The notes under the pieces: generated by a model
What the model was told of the DNA's origin: nothing
Database searches by the model: none
What the model saw: only the letters and a program-made list of their open reading frames with translations
Part shown: piece by piece, positions 43,096-53,752 of the stretch
Layout: the number at the start of each line of letters is the position of its first letter
How positions within the stretch are numbered: position 1 is the first letter of the stretch
Position numbers and translations under genes: made by a program
Source: Diplonema papillatum
Lineage: Eukaryota; Euglenozoa; Diplonemea; Diplonemida; Diplonemidae
Direction of reading: 5' to 3'
Length of the DNA stretch: 64,000 bases
Assembly (NCBI GenBank): GCA_030068145.1
Contig: JAPJBO010000736.1
Coordinates: 50,880 to 114,879, forward strand

Positions 43096-46000
43096 TTAAC
43101 CCAACTCCGACCAAGCACCTACAGGTTAATTTCCACCTTTTCCTATTTTTCATTTTTATAGAGTGCCTTCGCTCTTTTGGGCATTCTGGGGCTGGAATTT
43201 TGCGATTTCGAAGCATATCTTTCCATTGCCGCCCTTGGAAGGCGAAATTTTGACATGATGTTGCACTAGTCTGTCATCGTCTTCTCGCTTATGACCGTCT
43301 CTAATTCGTCGACAACGTTTCACCGCAACCTTGACAATATTTTGTTTTCTCGCGTGGTTTAGATTTCCTTCCTAGGTTGGGCTTGAGCAAAAGAGAAGAA
43401 GAAAGGCGGCAGACGTCATTTTGCGTGCGTTCCGGGGGTAGGGGGTTGGAGTGATGGCGAGATAACGGGCAAGACGCAGGAAATTGAGGTACGGGGCAGG
43501 TGGGCAGTTCACGCAACTACTGGCCACTGCAGTCACTTTCATCAGTAGACTCGGTATACGTCAGACGCACTCCTTTGAGTGTGGGAGGGCGCCCCTGCTT
43601 GCAAGGGCGGCCGCCTCGTTTCTTCAAGCGCTGGGTCCCAGGAGTTTCCGGCTCGTAGTAATGGTGGTTCTTGAGGGTGTGAAACCGGGTAAAACACGGA
43701 GCGGGACACAGAGCCACGCCACATGTTTTGCAGACATATTTCGTCTTGACCAAACGAACATGGCATTTGCACGCAACGCGGGTGTCTGTTTCCAGAATGG
43801 CATGGAACTTGCCATCCAGGCGCGACGGGTGGTCGCTAGCCCGAGGTGTGCGCGTTCCGGGGCTGAAGTCCTCAGTACTGCGGTTGTCAGCAAGTAACCC
43901 GCGGATGAGCTCTTTTCTGAAGTCCTTGAAGGGTAAGGACCCGCGATTCTTACCAAGACGCTTGTACAAGATAAAACTGTTCAACGCAGACACTTCGAGC
44001 AAATAAAAGAAGACTTTCATATACCATCGTTTGCCCTGCATGAATCGTGTCGCCCGGGCAAGGTACTGGTCGCAGCGATCTACCCCCCCCATGTGTTTGT
44101 TGTAAGCAACCACGATGTCTGGCTTACTGACCTTCAACCGCTTTCCCCCCTTGCAGCGACGCTCAAGCTCGGTCATTGTTGTTCCAATGGGGAGTGTTGA
44201 CAACATGCGGACTTCACGCTTGTCAACCCACTCCAAGAACGTGATCGGCGAACTTTGGCGATACTGGCAATGGCCGCGTTTCGGGGCCGCAGCCTTATCC
44301 GCTTGGGATGGGCGGCCGCGCTTCTTTTGGGACTTGCTAAAAAGTGGGATCCCGTTCCGATTTTTGCGGACAGTTCCGGCCGCGTGGAATCCCAAGGTGT
44401 ATAATTTTAGCATGAGGGGAATGCTTGTGTAGTAGTTGTCCATGTACATGTGCCTTCCTGAGTATGCATACAGAGCCGCAGCTGCAAGAAGTTCACGCTC
44501 ACCAACGTTCACGGGGCCAGGGTTAGTATCCGTGTCAATCTTACCGGTATACACTGACGATACCAATGTGTAACCAGTCTGTGACTCAGCCAGAACAAAA
44601 CACTTCAAACCGAATCGATGCCGTTTCATGGGCATGTATTGCTTGAAGCTGACACGACCTTTGTACTTGATGATCGACTCATCAAAGCTAAGTTCTTTAT
44701 CGGGAGCATAGACATCCCGCCATTGGAGAGACACAAGCTGGAAAATATCTCTTATCTTGATGAGTCGGTCCGGGTGTTCCTTCTTTCCACTGAGGGGGTC
44801 TGTGAAGTGCAGCGTCCTGTGAATATCGTGCCACCTTTTCCTGGACATGGTTTCAGAAAAAAACGCGCATTGTTCGATAGGGTCCACGGACCAGTACGAG
44901 TAGAGATCCTGTTTCACGGACAACCCCATCGCGTATGTGACAGCACACCAGCGAAGAAATTCCGCAATATCGGGTGCTTCGTACGAGATACCCTCTTTCC
45001 CTGCAGCATACACACTCATGTGCCCAATGATCTGGGTGACCACCAGGTCGGTGAACATGCATCTGAAGATGTCAGTGGGGGAGGAATCCTCATCAAGGTC
45101 GTAGGACGGATTCGGTCCGGTCTTCTTGGCGTTGAAAGGGAATTCGAGGTTGGGCTCGACTTTGCTGCTCCACGACAAGGACTTGATCGCTGCACCTGCT
45201 GCCTTGACCGCAGCGCTCTCAGTATTCGGTGGGCGGCCTCGCGGTGCTGGGTTTGCGGGGGGCTTCTGTGCCGGTCCTTTTCGTGGTCGGCCGGGGCGCT
45301 TCGGTGCAGGCTTTGCGGAGGGCTTCGGCGCCTGTTCTTTTGGTGGCCGGCCGGGGCGCTTCGGTGCAGGCTTTGCGGAGGACTTCGGCGCCTGTTCTTT
45401 TGGTGGCTCGCCAAAAAAAATGTTCATAAAGTGGCCGAGATCACCGCTCTGAACCCGCGGGTTGGCCAGGAACACGACGTTGGCCGGGTGGGGTCGGTCT
45501 TCGCCTCGCTCGACTGAGCCGGTTCCTCTCAGCACGGCCCAGTTGTACAGCGCTGTGTACACTGTCTCCGGATTGGGCTGGAATCCGATACCGTGTTGGA
45601 GGCAGAAGCTCGATACCTGATAAGTGTCCAGCTCCGGTAAGCGTGCCACACTCCTGCAACGCACGTCGAAATGTTCGCGGGCGAAGCTGAGAATGTTCAA
45701 TGCCGATGGCATCGCAAAACTTCCCTCCATCGCTCGCATGAGTGCGATGTACCCGCACTCCACCCCGCTCTGCTCGTCACGCAGCTGCAGTGTCACACCC
45801 CGGATACCGCCGAACTCACGTCGCGACCGTTGCCTGTCCCAGTTCCCGCAAGAGTCGACCACTGTCACCCGCCCAAGCGCGGTGGCGTCGAGATGATGCA
45901 CTTGTTCGCGCACTGTCCTTCCCGACCTGTTGTTGTCGTCATCGTCATCCTCTTCCTCTTCTTCATCCTCTTCTTCTTCCTCGTCCTCTTCCTCTTCCAC

Positions 46001-46356
46001 CTCTTCTGCTTCCTCGTTGTCCTCTTCTTCTGTCGACCCCACACACTCTATATCCGTGGCCGCCCGCTTCCTTCCAGACATTTTGTACTTTTCACTGCCC
46101 AAGTTCCTGGATTGTTTCGACTGTTGATGACAAGGCATTGAAAAAGCCGGTTTTCCGGGGGTTTCCCCAATCTCGCCACTTGGTTTCAATCGTCATTGCT
46201 GACGAATTTTTGATATTCGAGGGCGGCAATGAAAAGATTTGCTCGAAATGGGTGAATTCCATATTTTTGGGAATTTTTTGGCGCCTCCTGAGCACCCCTA
46301 CAGAAAAATCCAGATTAAACCGGACATATATGTCCGGTTGGTCGGAGTTGGGTTAA
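43096..46356 (-). mobile_element. Complete piggyBac-family DNA transposon
   Basis: Target duplication TTAA is at 43096-43099 and 46353-46356. Perfect 15-bp terminal inverted repeats CCCAACTCCGACCAA (43100-43114) and TTGGTCGGAGTTGGG (46338-46352) bound a 3,253-bp element. An 18-bp palindrome, CCGGACATATATGTCCGG, abuts the right terminal repeat (46320-46337). The single gene is on the minus strand with an uninterrupted frame. TTAA specificity is diagnostic of piggyBac. Intact ends and frame imply recent insertion. Confidence 0.95.
43517..46138 (-). CDS. piggyBac transposase with AT-hooks
   Basis: ~873 residues from ATG 46138 (MPCHQQSKQ); MSGRKRAATD at 46081 is an alternative start. An acidic Glu/Asp-rich N-terminus is followed by Lys/Pro/Ala-rich repeats at ~255-305 with three AT-hook cores (KRPGRPPK, KRPGRPRK, PRGRPP), two of them on an exact 60-bp DNA duplication (45301 and 45361). 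The DDE domain shows the three catalytic Asp: FDESIIKYKG (D486), MYMDNYYTS (D567) and GGVDRCDQYL (D687), with family spacing. The C-terminus is a cysteine/histidine-rich domain (CKCHVRLVKTKYVCKTCG, ~789-826), as in piggyBac end-binding domains. It is longer than the moth enzyme (~594) because of the N-terminal extension. No stop or frameshift is present, so it looks active. The whole gene lies on the strand opposite to its host neighbours. Confidence 0.95.
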   Translation of the reverse strand: MPCHQQSKQSRNLGSEKYKMSGRKRAATDIECVGSTEEEDNEEAEEVEEEEDEEEEEDEEEEEDDDDDNNRSGRTVREQVHHLDATALGRVTVVDSCGNWDRQRSRREFGGIRGVTLQLRDEQSGVECGYIALMRAMEGSFAMPSALNILSFAREHFDVRCRSVARLPELDTYQVSSFCLQHGIGFQPNPETVYTALYNWAVLRGTGSVERGEDRPHPANVVFLANPRVQSGDLGHFMNIFFGEPPKEQAPKSSAKPAPKRPGRPPKEQAPKPSAKPAPKRPGRPRKGPAQKPPANPAPRGRPPNTESAAVKAAGAAIKSLSWSSKVEPNLEFPFNAKKTGPNPSYDLDEDSSPTDIFRCMFTDLVVTQIIGHMSVYAAGKEGISYEAPDIAEFLRWCAVTYAMGLSVKQDLYSYWSVDPIEQCAFFSETMSRKRWHDIHRTLHFTDPLSGKKEHPDRLIKIRDIFQLVSLQWRDVYAPDKELSFDESIIKYKGRVSFKQYMPMKRHRFGLKCFVLAESQTGYTLVSSVYTGKIDTDTNPGPVNVGERELLAAAALYAYSGRHMYMDNYYTSIPLMLKLYTLGFHAAGTVRKNRNGIPLFSKSQKKRGRPSQADKAAAPKRGHCQYRQSSPITFLEWVDKREVRMLSTLPIGTTMTELERRCKGGKRLKVSKPDIVVAYNKHMGGVDRCDQYLARATRFMQGKRWYMKVFFYLLEVSALNSFILYKRLGKNRGSLPFKDFRKELIRGLLADNRSTEDFSPGTRTPRASDHPSRLDGKFHAILETDTRVACKCHVRLVKTKYVCKTCGVALCPAPCFTRFHTLKNHHYYEPETPGTQRLKKRGGRPCKQGRPPTLKGVRLTYTESTDESDCSGQ

Positions 46357-47340
46357 GAGTGTTTTGTGTGTTTTGAAAGAAGTCCATCATCCACAACCCC
46401 TGCCAATCTGGCAGAGTAATACACTTCCTGCCAGAGTCTCACACACTTCTATCATCATAGGAAAATCAGAACATGCCAAATACAACAGGACCCCGGCACA
46501 GCTGCTATCAGCTCAATTCTTCTGAATTACACACTTTTTGTTGTCTAGAGGAGGCACAGGCTCTGAACAACAGGTATCTTCTCGGTCTTGCACAACACCG
46601 GGTACATGAGTGATTATTGCAGATTGATGGGGAGGATTTGGCCGGAATAATCAGGCAAACTACGATGTCGCTGGATCTAATCTGGAGTGGGTGTCTCACC
46701 TGTCTGGTACACATTTTCAGTTTTGGTTGCAGCATATCCTGGATCGGCCCTCTTCGATCGTGCCAAGTTATTTTAACTGGTTGCTCAGACACAGTTGTAG
46801 GGGCTTCCTCCCTGTGACAGATTCGCCTGTGCTCTGGTATATCCATTCCAAGCATGTTCTTGCAACACCCTCTATCTGTGATTGTCTAATCAGTGCTGTC
46901 AAAATGGGCCTGAGTCACACTCGAAATGCGGCTGTCACAAGTTTTCTGAGTTAGCTCCAACTTCTGCAGCTGGACTCCACCATGTATGCATACTCTCACC
47001 CAGTGGACTTCCGGCTGTACTGAGCCGACTTTCTCCATCTGCAGAAGCTGCTTTCTCAGCAGCAGGCATCTATACAGAAAACTTGACACCCTGCTGATTG
47101 CAAGGCAGTATCTGCACAAAGTCTTTCAAATCAGACTGGAACACAGACCAAGTCCTACCTCTCTGATTGTACAACTATCTTGGTTGCCTTTGGCTATTCT
47201 TCAGCAGGCACCTCATGTGCCCTTCTAGCTACATGTTCATCTCTTGAACTCAAGCCGTACTCGGCTGCCAATCACACATATCTTTTGTTTCGAAGCATAT
47301 CTCCCCGGCAAATGCACAGAGTAACACCATGCTTTGGAGT
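46357..47340. other. Spacer right of piggyBac
   Basis: No gene or COX11 terminal exon found. The sequence then passes into degenerate repeats. Confidence 0.4.
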
Positions 47341-48010
47341 CCAGCTGGGCACTGCCGGGTTCCAGCCAAATCGAGCATCTAACCACTTCTGGATTTCCGG
47401 ATGTATCACGCCAGTTTGGCGACACGATTTTGCGAGCGTTATACAACACAATCATTTTCCAAAGTGAAATATCATTGTTTTGTTATCGGGGTCAACTCTC
47501 TAGAACGGCAGGATGAGCTTACGTGACCGCTCATCTCCGATGGGTAACTCGATTGTCGGATCTGATGGAAAACACATTCTGCAGCCATTCTTTCAGCCCA
47601 AACGAGCGTCTGACCACTTTTCCCGCCGTTTCGGAGCATTTTATGAGCACCTGAGTGGTAGGTTTCGAGTTTTGGATTTCTGGTGACACCCCGCCTGGGT
47701 TTTCTGATGTTTTCCTTAAGGAATTGCCTTGTGGGAGGTGATTCTGTCTTGTTTTTGCGTTCTGCAGCCATTATTTCAGCCTAAACGAGCATCCGACCAG
47801 TTATTTTGAATTTCCCGAGCATTTTAGGACCACCCAAGTGGTAGGATCCTGGTTTTGAGCTGCTGGGGGCCCCCCTTTTTTCCGAAAAACAGGGTCTTTC
47901 AGGGTCCTTTCAGGGTCCTTTCAGGGTCCCGGCGGTTTGGCGACACATTTTGCAGGCGTTTTATGAACCCACACCGGTGTGGATCAAACTTTCCTGGGGT
48001 TTCCGATTGT
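47340..48010 (+). repeat. Degenerate tandem repeats upstream of the LINE
   Basis: CAGCC(C/T/A)AAAYGAGC words recur at 47362, 47594 and 47777, each followed by an ACCA motif; ATTTTRYGAGC-type words lie downstream. The units are 183-232 bp and strongly diverged. An 11-bp unit, TTTCAGGGTCC, repeats three times near 47890-47930. They could be the 5' untranslated repeats of the LINE that follows. Confidence 0.5.
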
Positions 48011-48099
48011 TTTTGGGTTCTGTTTGCGGTTGTGTCCTAGTTGGGCTGCTTTTTGTGGCTGCAGTTTGGGTTTTTGATGATTTAAGGTGGTTCGGCCCA

Positions 48100-51000
48100 A
48101 AAAAAAAAACGCGCTGGATCGGCGGCCGAAGCGCAGGAGGGGAAGCGAGGGGTGATCACAATCCCGAGCGGGGAAGGGGCCACTCAAGCGAGCAACTCAT
48201 GCCGGTCGCGTCTGGGCAACGCGTCCGGTTTGAGGGGGACTGGGGGTGCAGGAGGAGCCGCCACCCCCACTGTGAGCTTGAGGGGCCCCCGACCTGTGAA
48301 GGTGACTGTGAGTCCTGAGCCCACCCGAGGGCGTCAAGCAGCGGATCCTGGCAGCCAGTCAGCCAGGGCAGGGCGGTGCAGAGGGTGGTAGACCCCAAGA
48401 AAGTGAAAGAGGGCCAGGACGGACGGAACGGCCAAGGAGTCAGCGGCACAAGATGCCAACAAGGACCCCCCCTTGCCGGGGGAGGGAAACCAGGAGCGAG
48501 CGGGAGGTCAGGCAACCCCAAGTCACAGGAACAAATCAAGGGGGACAAAATCTGACTTGCCACCTCCTCGCGGTGTCCCCTGGAAACGTGTTTTTCGAAA
48601 CGCGGCCAAGGCAAGCAGTACCTTTGCTGTGGGTGAAAGCCCCTTACTTCGTATCTGGCGTCCGAGCTGCGCACCTACCCTTCCTGGGCGTAAAAGATCC
48701 TGCCCCAAGCTGCCCAGCAGGAACGGGGGGGGCGGTGCAAAGAGGCACCTTCCAGGTGAGCCTTGCCAAGTTTGACTCCCTTGTGGCTTGACAAACCGTT
48801 TCCTTACCCGAAGGCAGGTTCTGCCCCCTTGTGGCGGAGAGGTTGAAAATCGAAGGCTCGAAGGCAGAAGCGGCTTGACAAACCGTTTCCGTTTCCAGAA
48901 GGCTGGACTCCCCAGTGGGTCTTTCTTGCTGCGAAGGCGAGGTTGCTTTGGTGCTTGGCTTTTCTTGCGGGGCCAAAGTTGTGAAATTTCCTCTGTCTGT
49001 GCAAGAAAGGGTTGCTTGTGGCGAAGCGGCGGCCTTTCCAGGCTCCCAGCCGAACCCCCAGAAAGTGAAAAGAAGGGGTTCCCCAGTGCCGTGTGGCAGG
49101 CGCCGGTTCAATGTGAACCGGTGCGGTCAAAAAAACCGCGCCTGTCAGTGATGTGGTTGTGCCATTTGCTGTTTGTGTTAAAAAGAATTCGAAACACGGG
49201 GAACACCGGCCAGGCACCAGGTACACGTCTGGAAACAGTACGGCGGTGCATTTTTATTCCCAGGAGACTTGCTCCCAAGAGACTTTCCTTCACTCCAAGC
49301 GCCGATTCGCAAAATGACATGGCCGCTTGGTGAAGGAACTTCTCTTTGGGTGTAAGATCTTCCCCGCGGGTGGACGCGGAGGAAGAGGGTTCTTCTCGTA
49401 TCCCACGAGAAAATTGAAAAGGAACTAGCCCAACACACCCCTAGCCCCATTTGTTTCCCGTACGATACTCCCAGTTGAAAAAAAAAACTGATCAAAAAAA
49501 AAAAAACTCTCCCAGGAGTACGAGGCCCAGAAGGCGCAGATGACGCGCGAGGGGAGGGAGCGAGAGGGAATCACCCTCGAAGAGGCGAGGCAGTGGCCTC
49601 GCAGATCCCTGCAACTGCAGGTCGGGGAGAGGGAGGGGAGGAGGGACGTCGCCTTCTTGGAGGCGGCGGAGGCCACAGAGGCCCTCGCCCAAATGAAAGA
49701 GGACAAGGAGCGCCGCCTCGCCCTCGCCCTCGCCGCCCTCGCCATCAAAAAAGATCCCCCCGGACCCCCGGGCTGCGACGTCCTCATGGGGTCGCAGCGG
49801 CCAGAGGCCGACCCCCCCCAACCCGGCGAACACAAGGACCCGGGGAGCGACGCGCCCATGGGGGAGGCCCAGGGGCCGGGCCCTGGTGCCGAGAACCCCG
49901 CCAAGCGGCTGAAGACCTCAGGCGGCTGAGCGGGCTCGGCCGCTCGGCGGCGAGCGCGGCACCCCCAGAATGGACACCCAACAGGAAGGGGAAGGGGGGA
50001 CACACACACAGGTCCGCAACGAGATCGCTGGGGCGCGGTGGGGACGACCTCACCGTGGATGGTTGCGTCGAGCCGCACCCGGGGCCCGCCGCGCCCCCCC
50101 CACCGGCCCCAGCCGCCCCGCCGCAGGTCTGCCTCTGCCCAAGGCGCTACAGCTGGCGGCCACGGGGAGCGTAACCGGGTGGCTCCGGTTACACTCCTTT
50201 GCCACCCTCGTCCTCTTCAAACCGCGCAGAGGGGGGAGGAAGAAGGTGGCGGCCGCCCTGAGGAGTCGCTGCCACCTTTGGGCGCACGGCAGGTTCGGCG
50301 AGCTCTGGACGGAGGCGCAGGAAGTGGCGGCAGGCAGGAGGCAGGCGGGCGTGCCCCTGGTCCGGTTCCTCGTGATGGACGAGGACGACAACCAGATCGG
50401 GCGGTTCGTCGGGCTGGCGACAGACGTGGAGGACGCCGACCAGCTGGATGCGAAGACCGTCCAGCAGGTCATTCGCAGGACGAAGGCCCGATGGTTCGGG
50501 AAGGCGGTGGCCGCGCTCTCGGCGGCGAAGGTGGCCCCAGTGAACGAGGAGACACTGGGGGTCATGCGGGAAAAACACCCACAGGCGCCAGAACCCCCCC
50601 TCCCCCCAATACCACCACAGGCGAACGCGGAGATCGACGTCTCTTGGGGGATCGTCATTAAGACGCTGAGGGCGCTCCCCCGAGGGACGGCACCAGGGCC
50701 GTCAGGGCTGTCGGCGCAGCACCTGCTGGACCTGGTGAGCCCGGGCTCGCCGATAAGGGCCCCTCTGGTGGCGGTGATCGCGCGGATCGCCACCGGGAGC
50801 CTCCCGGACGAGGCCCGGCCGCACGGGTTTGGGGCCAGGCTAGTGGCCCTCGAGAAGAAGGACGGGGGTCTCCGGCCCATCGCCTGTGGAGAGGTCCTGA
50901 GGAGGATGGCGGCCAAGATCTTGGCCAGGGACAAGTCCGTGGTGCAGGCGGTCAAGCCCATCCTGGAGAGGTGCGGCCAGACCGGGGTCGGGATGAAGTC

Positions 51001-51418
51001 CGGCGCCGACGCCATGGTCTGCGCGATGCGGTGCGTGGGAGAGGCGTACCGGCGCGACGGCCAAGGGCGGGGGATCCTGAAGGTGGACCTGCAGAACGCC
51101 TTTAACAAGGTGAGCAGGGAGGCCATCTTGCAGGCAGTGGCCGAGAGCGCCCCAGGCCTCCTGCCATACGCGATAGCGGCGTACGGGCGCAGGTCACGGC
51201 TTTCCTTCGGGGAGGAAGTGGTCTGGTCCGAGTGCGGAGTGCAACAGGGGGACCCACTCGGGCCGTTGTTCTTCTGTCTCGTGTTGGAGAAGGTCCTGCG
51301 GAGAGTGGACTTGTCCCTGGCCGAGCGGCTGCCACCCTTGGGGGCCGATGATATTCCGCAGGGGGCCCTGGCCCCGGCCCAGCCCCAACAACAACAACAA
51401 CAACAACAACAACCACAG
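48100..51418 (+). mobile_element. Non-LTR retrotransposon (LINE), 3' part replaced by satellite
   Basis: A GC-rich block with LINE-like organisation on the + strand: a degenerate basic/Pro-rich frame with several stops (48152-48775), a short charged ORF (49540-49929) and a reverse-transcriptase ORF (from 49970). There are no long terminal repeats. The left boundary is uncertain. At its right end the coding sequence passes through (CAA)9 (51386-51412) into the octamer satellite, so the usual 3' end (rest of RT, any nuclease, 3' UTR) is missing. Confidence 0.7.
49540..49929 (+). CDS. LINE ORF1-like charged protein
   Basis: A 129-codon frame rich in Arg, Glu, Ala and Pro. Its first part (QVGEREGRRDVAFLEAAEAT) has coiled-coil character, followed by a Pro/Gly-rich tail. 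It ends 40 bp before the reverse-transcriptase ORF. No zinc knuckle is visible. Its placement suggests the end of an ORF1; function not shown. Confidence 0.4.
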   Translation: MTREGREREGITLEEARQWPRRSLQLQVGEREGRRDVAFLEAAEATEALAQMKEDKERRLALALAALAIKKDPPGPPGCDVLMGSQRPEADPPQPGEHKDPGSDAPMGEAQGPGPGAENPAKRLKTSGG

Positions 51419-51613
51419 ACCCGCAAACCCGCAAACCCGCAAACCCGCAAACCCGCAAACCCGCAAACCCGCAAACCCGCAAACCCGCAAACCCGCAAAC
51501 CCGCAAACCCGCAAACCCGCAAACCCGCAAACCCGCAAACCCGCAAACCCGCAAACCCGCAAACCCGCAAACCCGCAAACCCGCAAACCCGCAAACCCGC
51601 AAACCCGCACTAG
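49970..51613 (+). CDS. Non-LTR reverse transcriptase fused to satellite-encoded tail
   Basis: 547 codons, of which the last ~65 (after ~51418) are satellite translation (repeating RKPANPQT). N-terminal ~200 residues have no endonuclease motif I recognise. The RT core contains RGTAPGPSGLSAQHL (~240), ARLVALEKKDGGLRPIACGE (motifs 1-2), the motif A segment LKVDLQNAFNKVSR with the catalytic Asp ~373, and the motif B segment GVQQGDPLGPLFF (~425). About 33 residues later GADD (~458-461) falls where motif C, usually (F/Y)xDD, is expected; the aromatic residue is replaced by Gly. Immediately afterwards the frame becomes Gln9 and then satellite, so thumb and downstream domains are absent. The copy is therefore non-autonomous. 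Confidence 0.75.
   Translation: MDTQQEGEGGTHTQVRNEIAGARWGRPHRGWLRRAAPGARRAPPTGPSRPAAGLPLPKALQLAATGSVTGWLRLHSFATLVLFKPRRGGRKKVAAALRSRCHLWAHGRFGELWTEAQEVAAGRRQAGVPLVRFLVMDEDDNQIGRFVGLATDVEDADQLDAKTVQQVIRRTKARWFGKAVAALSAAKVAPVNEETLGVMREKHPQAPEPPLPPIPPQANAEIDVSWGIVIKTLRALPRGTAPGPSGLSAQHLLDLVSPGSPIRAPLVAVIARIATGSLPDEARPHGFGARLVALEKKDGGLRPIACGEVLRRMAAKILARDKSVVQAVKPILERCGQTGVGMKSGADAMVCAMRCVGEAYRRDGQGRGILKVDLQNAFNKVSREAILQAVAESAPGLLPYAIAAYGRRSRLSFGEEVVWSECGVQQGDPLGPLFFCLVLEKVLRRVDLSLAERLPPLGADDIPQGALAPAQPQQQQQQQQQPQTRKPANPQTRKPANPQTRKPANPQTRKPANPQTRKPANPQTRKPANPQTRKPANPQTRKPANPH
51419..51610. repeat. Octamer satellite array 1, (CCCGCAAA)n
   Basis: About 24 nearly perfect 8-bp units, C-rich strand on +. 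It starts directly after (CAA)9 of the LINE and ends at CCGCACTAGAAATGAGC. Confidence 0.95.
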
Positions 51614-53640
51614 AAATGAGCACATGGTCGAAGCACGTTAGGAGAGTTGGGTTTGGTGTGGTTTCCGTAAACACGGACATATTCTGAGCACGTGCCGAGG
51701 ACCTCCAAGACCAAGAATCGCTGGACACTGTGCCGTAGAACATTTTTACCACTATATGAATCATAGACTCTCCGAAACCAGGCGCCGACACCTGATTCGG
51801 GTCCATACGTCAGGTCTGGGCTCACTGGGTATGTGGGTTCCTGTTTAGAGACCAAGGAACGCGCTTGGGTTCCCCAAAGGAAGGTTCTAAGGACCCCCAA
51901 GGCATGAATCACTGTACCCTGTGCTGTGGGACGTTTGAATAACTATACAAGCCGTAGACTTTCCAAATACAGAGAACCACACTTGATCCGGGTCCAGATG
52001 TCAAATCCGGACTCATTTGGTGTGTGGGTTTCTGTGAATAGCCCAACGAATGCGTGTGGGTTTCTCCAAAGAAGGTTCCAAGGGCCCCAAGGCCATGAAT
52101 CACTGTACCGTGTGCTGTGGGACGTCTGAATCACTATACGGGTCTTCGACTGTCCAAATGCGGAAACCCACACCTGATCTGGATCCAGATGTCAAATCCG
52201 GACTCATTTGGTATGTGGGTTTCTGTGTATAGCCAAAGCAACGCGTGCGGGTTTCTCGAAAGAAGGTTCCAAGGATCCCAAGCCCGCAAACCCATTCTCG
52301 ATTCGGCCCATGATTGATAATAAATCCCCTCTCAGAATTCCTGGTGAAAATTGCTGAGGGAAGGAATGTTGAAGCATTCTCTTGGCCAGAAAACTGTCAA
52401 ATATTTTACCCCACAGACGAGTTGCAATCAGAGCGCAAATCTGGGTTCATTGGTGGTATAATTATTGAATTTTGGACAGAATTCTAAGAAGAATATTACC
52501 CTACCTAGAGCCAAGGTTGGGGATGATTCAACCCGTGAATGAAAATGAATTATTCCTGGTGAAAATGGCTGGGGGTGGAAATGTTGAAGCATTCTGTTGG
52601 CCAGAAAACTGTCAAAACTTTTACCCCACGGACGAGTTGCAATCAGAGCGCAAATCTGGGTTCATTGGTGGTATAATTCTTGAATTTTGGACAGAATTTC
52701 AAAAAGAATATTACCCTACCAAAAGCCAAGGTTGGGGATGATTCAACCCATGAATGAAAATGAATCATTCCTGGTGAAAATGGCTGGGGGTGGAAATGTT
52801 GAAGCATTCTGTGGGACAGAAAACTGTCAAAACTTTTACCCCACGGACGAGTTGCAATCAGAGCGCAAATCTGGGTTCATTGGTGGTATAATTCTTGAAT
52901 TTTGGACAGAATTTCAAAAAGAATATTACCCTACCAAAAGCCAAGGTTGGGGATGATTCAACCCATGAATGAAAATGAATCATTCCTGGTGAAAATGGCT
53001 GGGGGTGGAAATGTTGAAGCATTCTGTGGGACAGAAAACTGTCAAAACTTTTACCCCACGGACGAGTTGCAATCAGAGCGCAAATCTGGGTTCATTGGTG
53101 GTATAATTCTTGAATTTTGGACAGAATTTTAAAAAGAATATTACCCTACCAAAAGCCAAGGTTGGGGATGATTCAACCCATGAATGAAAATGAATCATTC
53201 CTGGTGAAAATGGCTGGGGGTGGAAATGTTGAAGCATTCTGGGGGACAGAAAACTTTCAAAACTTTTACCCCACATATGGGATGAATCAGGATCGAAAAT
53301 CTGGGTTCATGAGTGGCATAACTTTTTGGGTTTGGAAGGTTTTTAAAATAATTAAGACGTGGTACCAAAAAAGTCCGCCCAAAGGTAGGGGGTGAGGTTG
53401 ATTCAACCAAGGATTGATAATGAATCCCCTCCCAAAATTCCTGGTGAAAATGGCTTGGGGAAGGAATGTTGAAGCATTCTGTGGGCCGAAAAACTGTCAA
53501 AACCTTTACCCCACATATGGGATGAATCAGGATCGAAAATCTGGGTTCATTGGTGGCATAATTTTCCGAATTTGGAAGGTTTATAAAATAACTAAGACGT
53601 GGTACCAAAATTACCCGCAATTCCGCAAACTGTAGGGAGT
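51611..53640. repeat. Higher-order satellite block 1 (leader type A)
   Basis: Leader ACTAGAAATGAGCACATGG, then GTGTGGTTTCCG (type A), about three ~192-bp units keyed on AATCACTG (~51906, ~52098), then five to six units of a second repeat. That second family has ATTCAACCC at 52526, 52741, 52956 and 53171, an exact 215-bp period. The block ends near CCGCAATTCCGCAAACTGTAGGGAG. Confidence 0.9.
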
Positions 53641-53752
53641 AACCCGCAAACCCGCAAACCCGCAAACCCGCAAACCCGCAAACCCGCAAACCCGCAAACC
53701 CGCAAACCCGCAAACCCGCAAACCCGCAAACCCGCAAACCCGCAAACCCGCA
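53641..53752. repeat. Octamer satellite array 2
   Basis: 14 perfect CCCGCAAA units, bounded by GTAGGGAGT on the left and CACTAGAAATGAGC on the right. Confidence 0.95.

Noticed and set aside
45930-46127. Poly-Ser frame on the plus strand
   Set aside because: Antisense of the Glu/Asp-rich codons of the piggyBac transposase.
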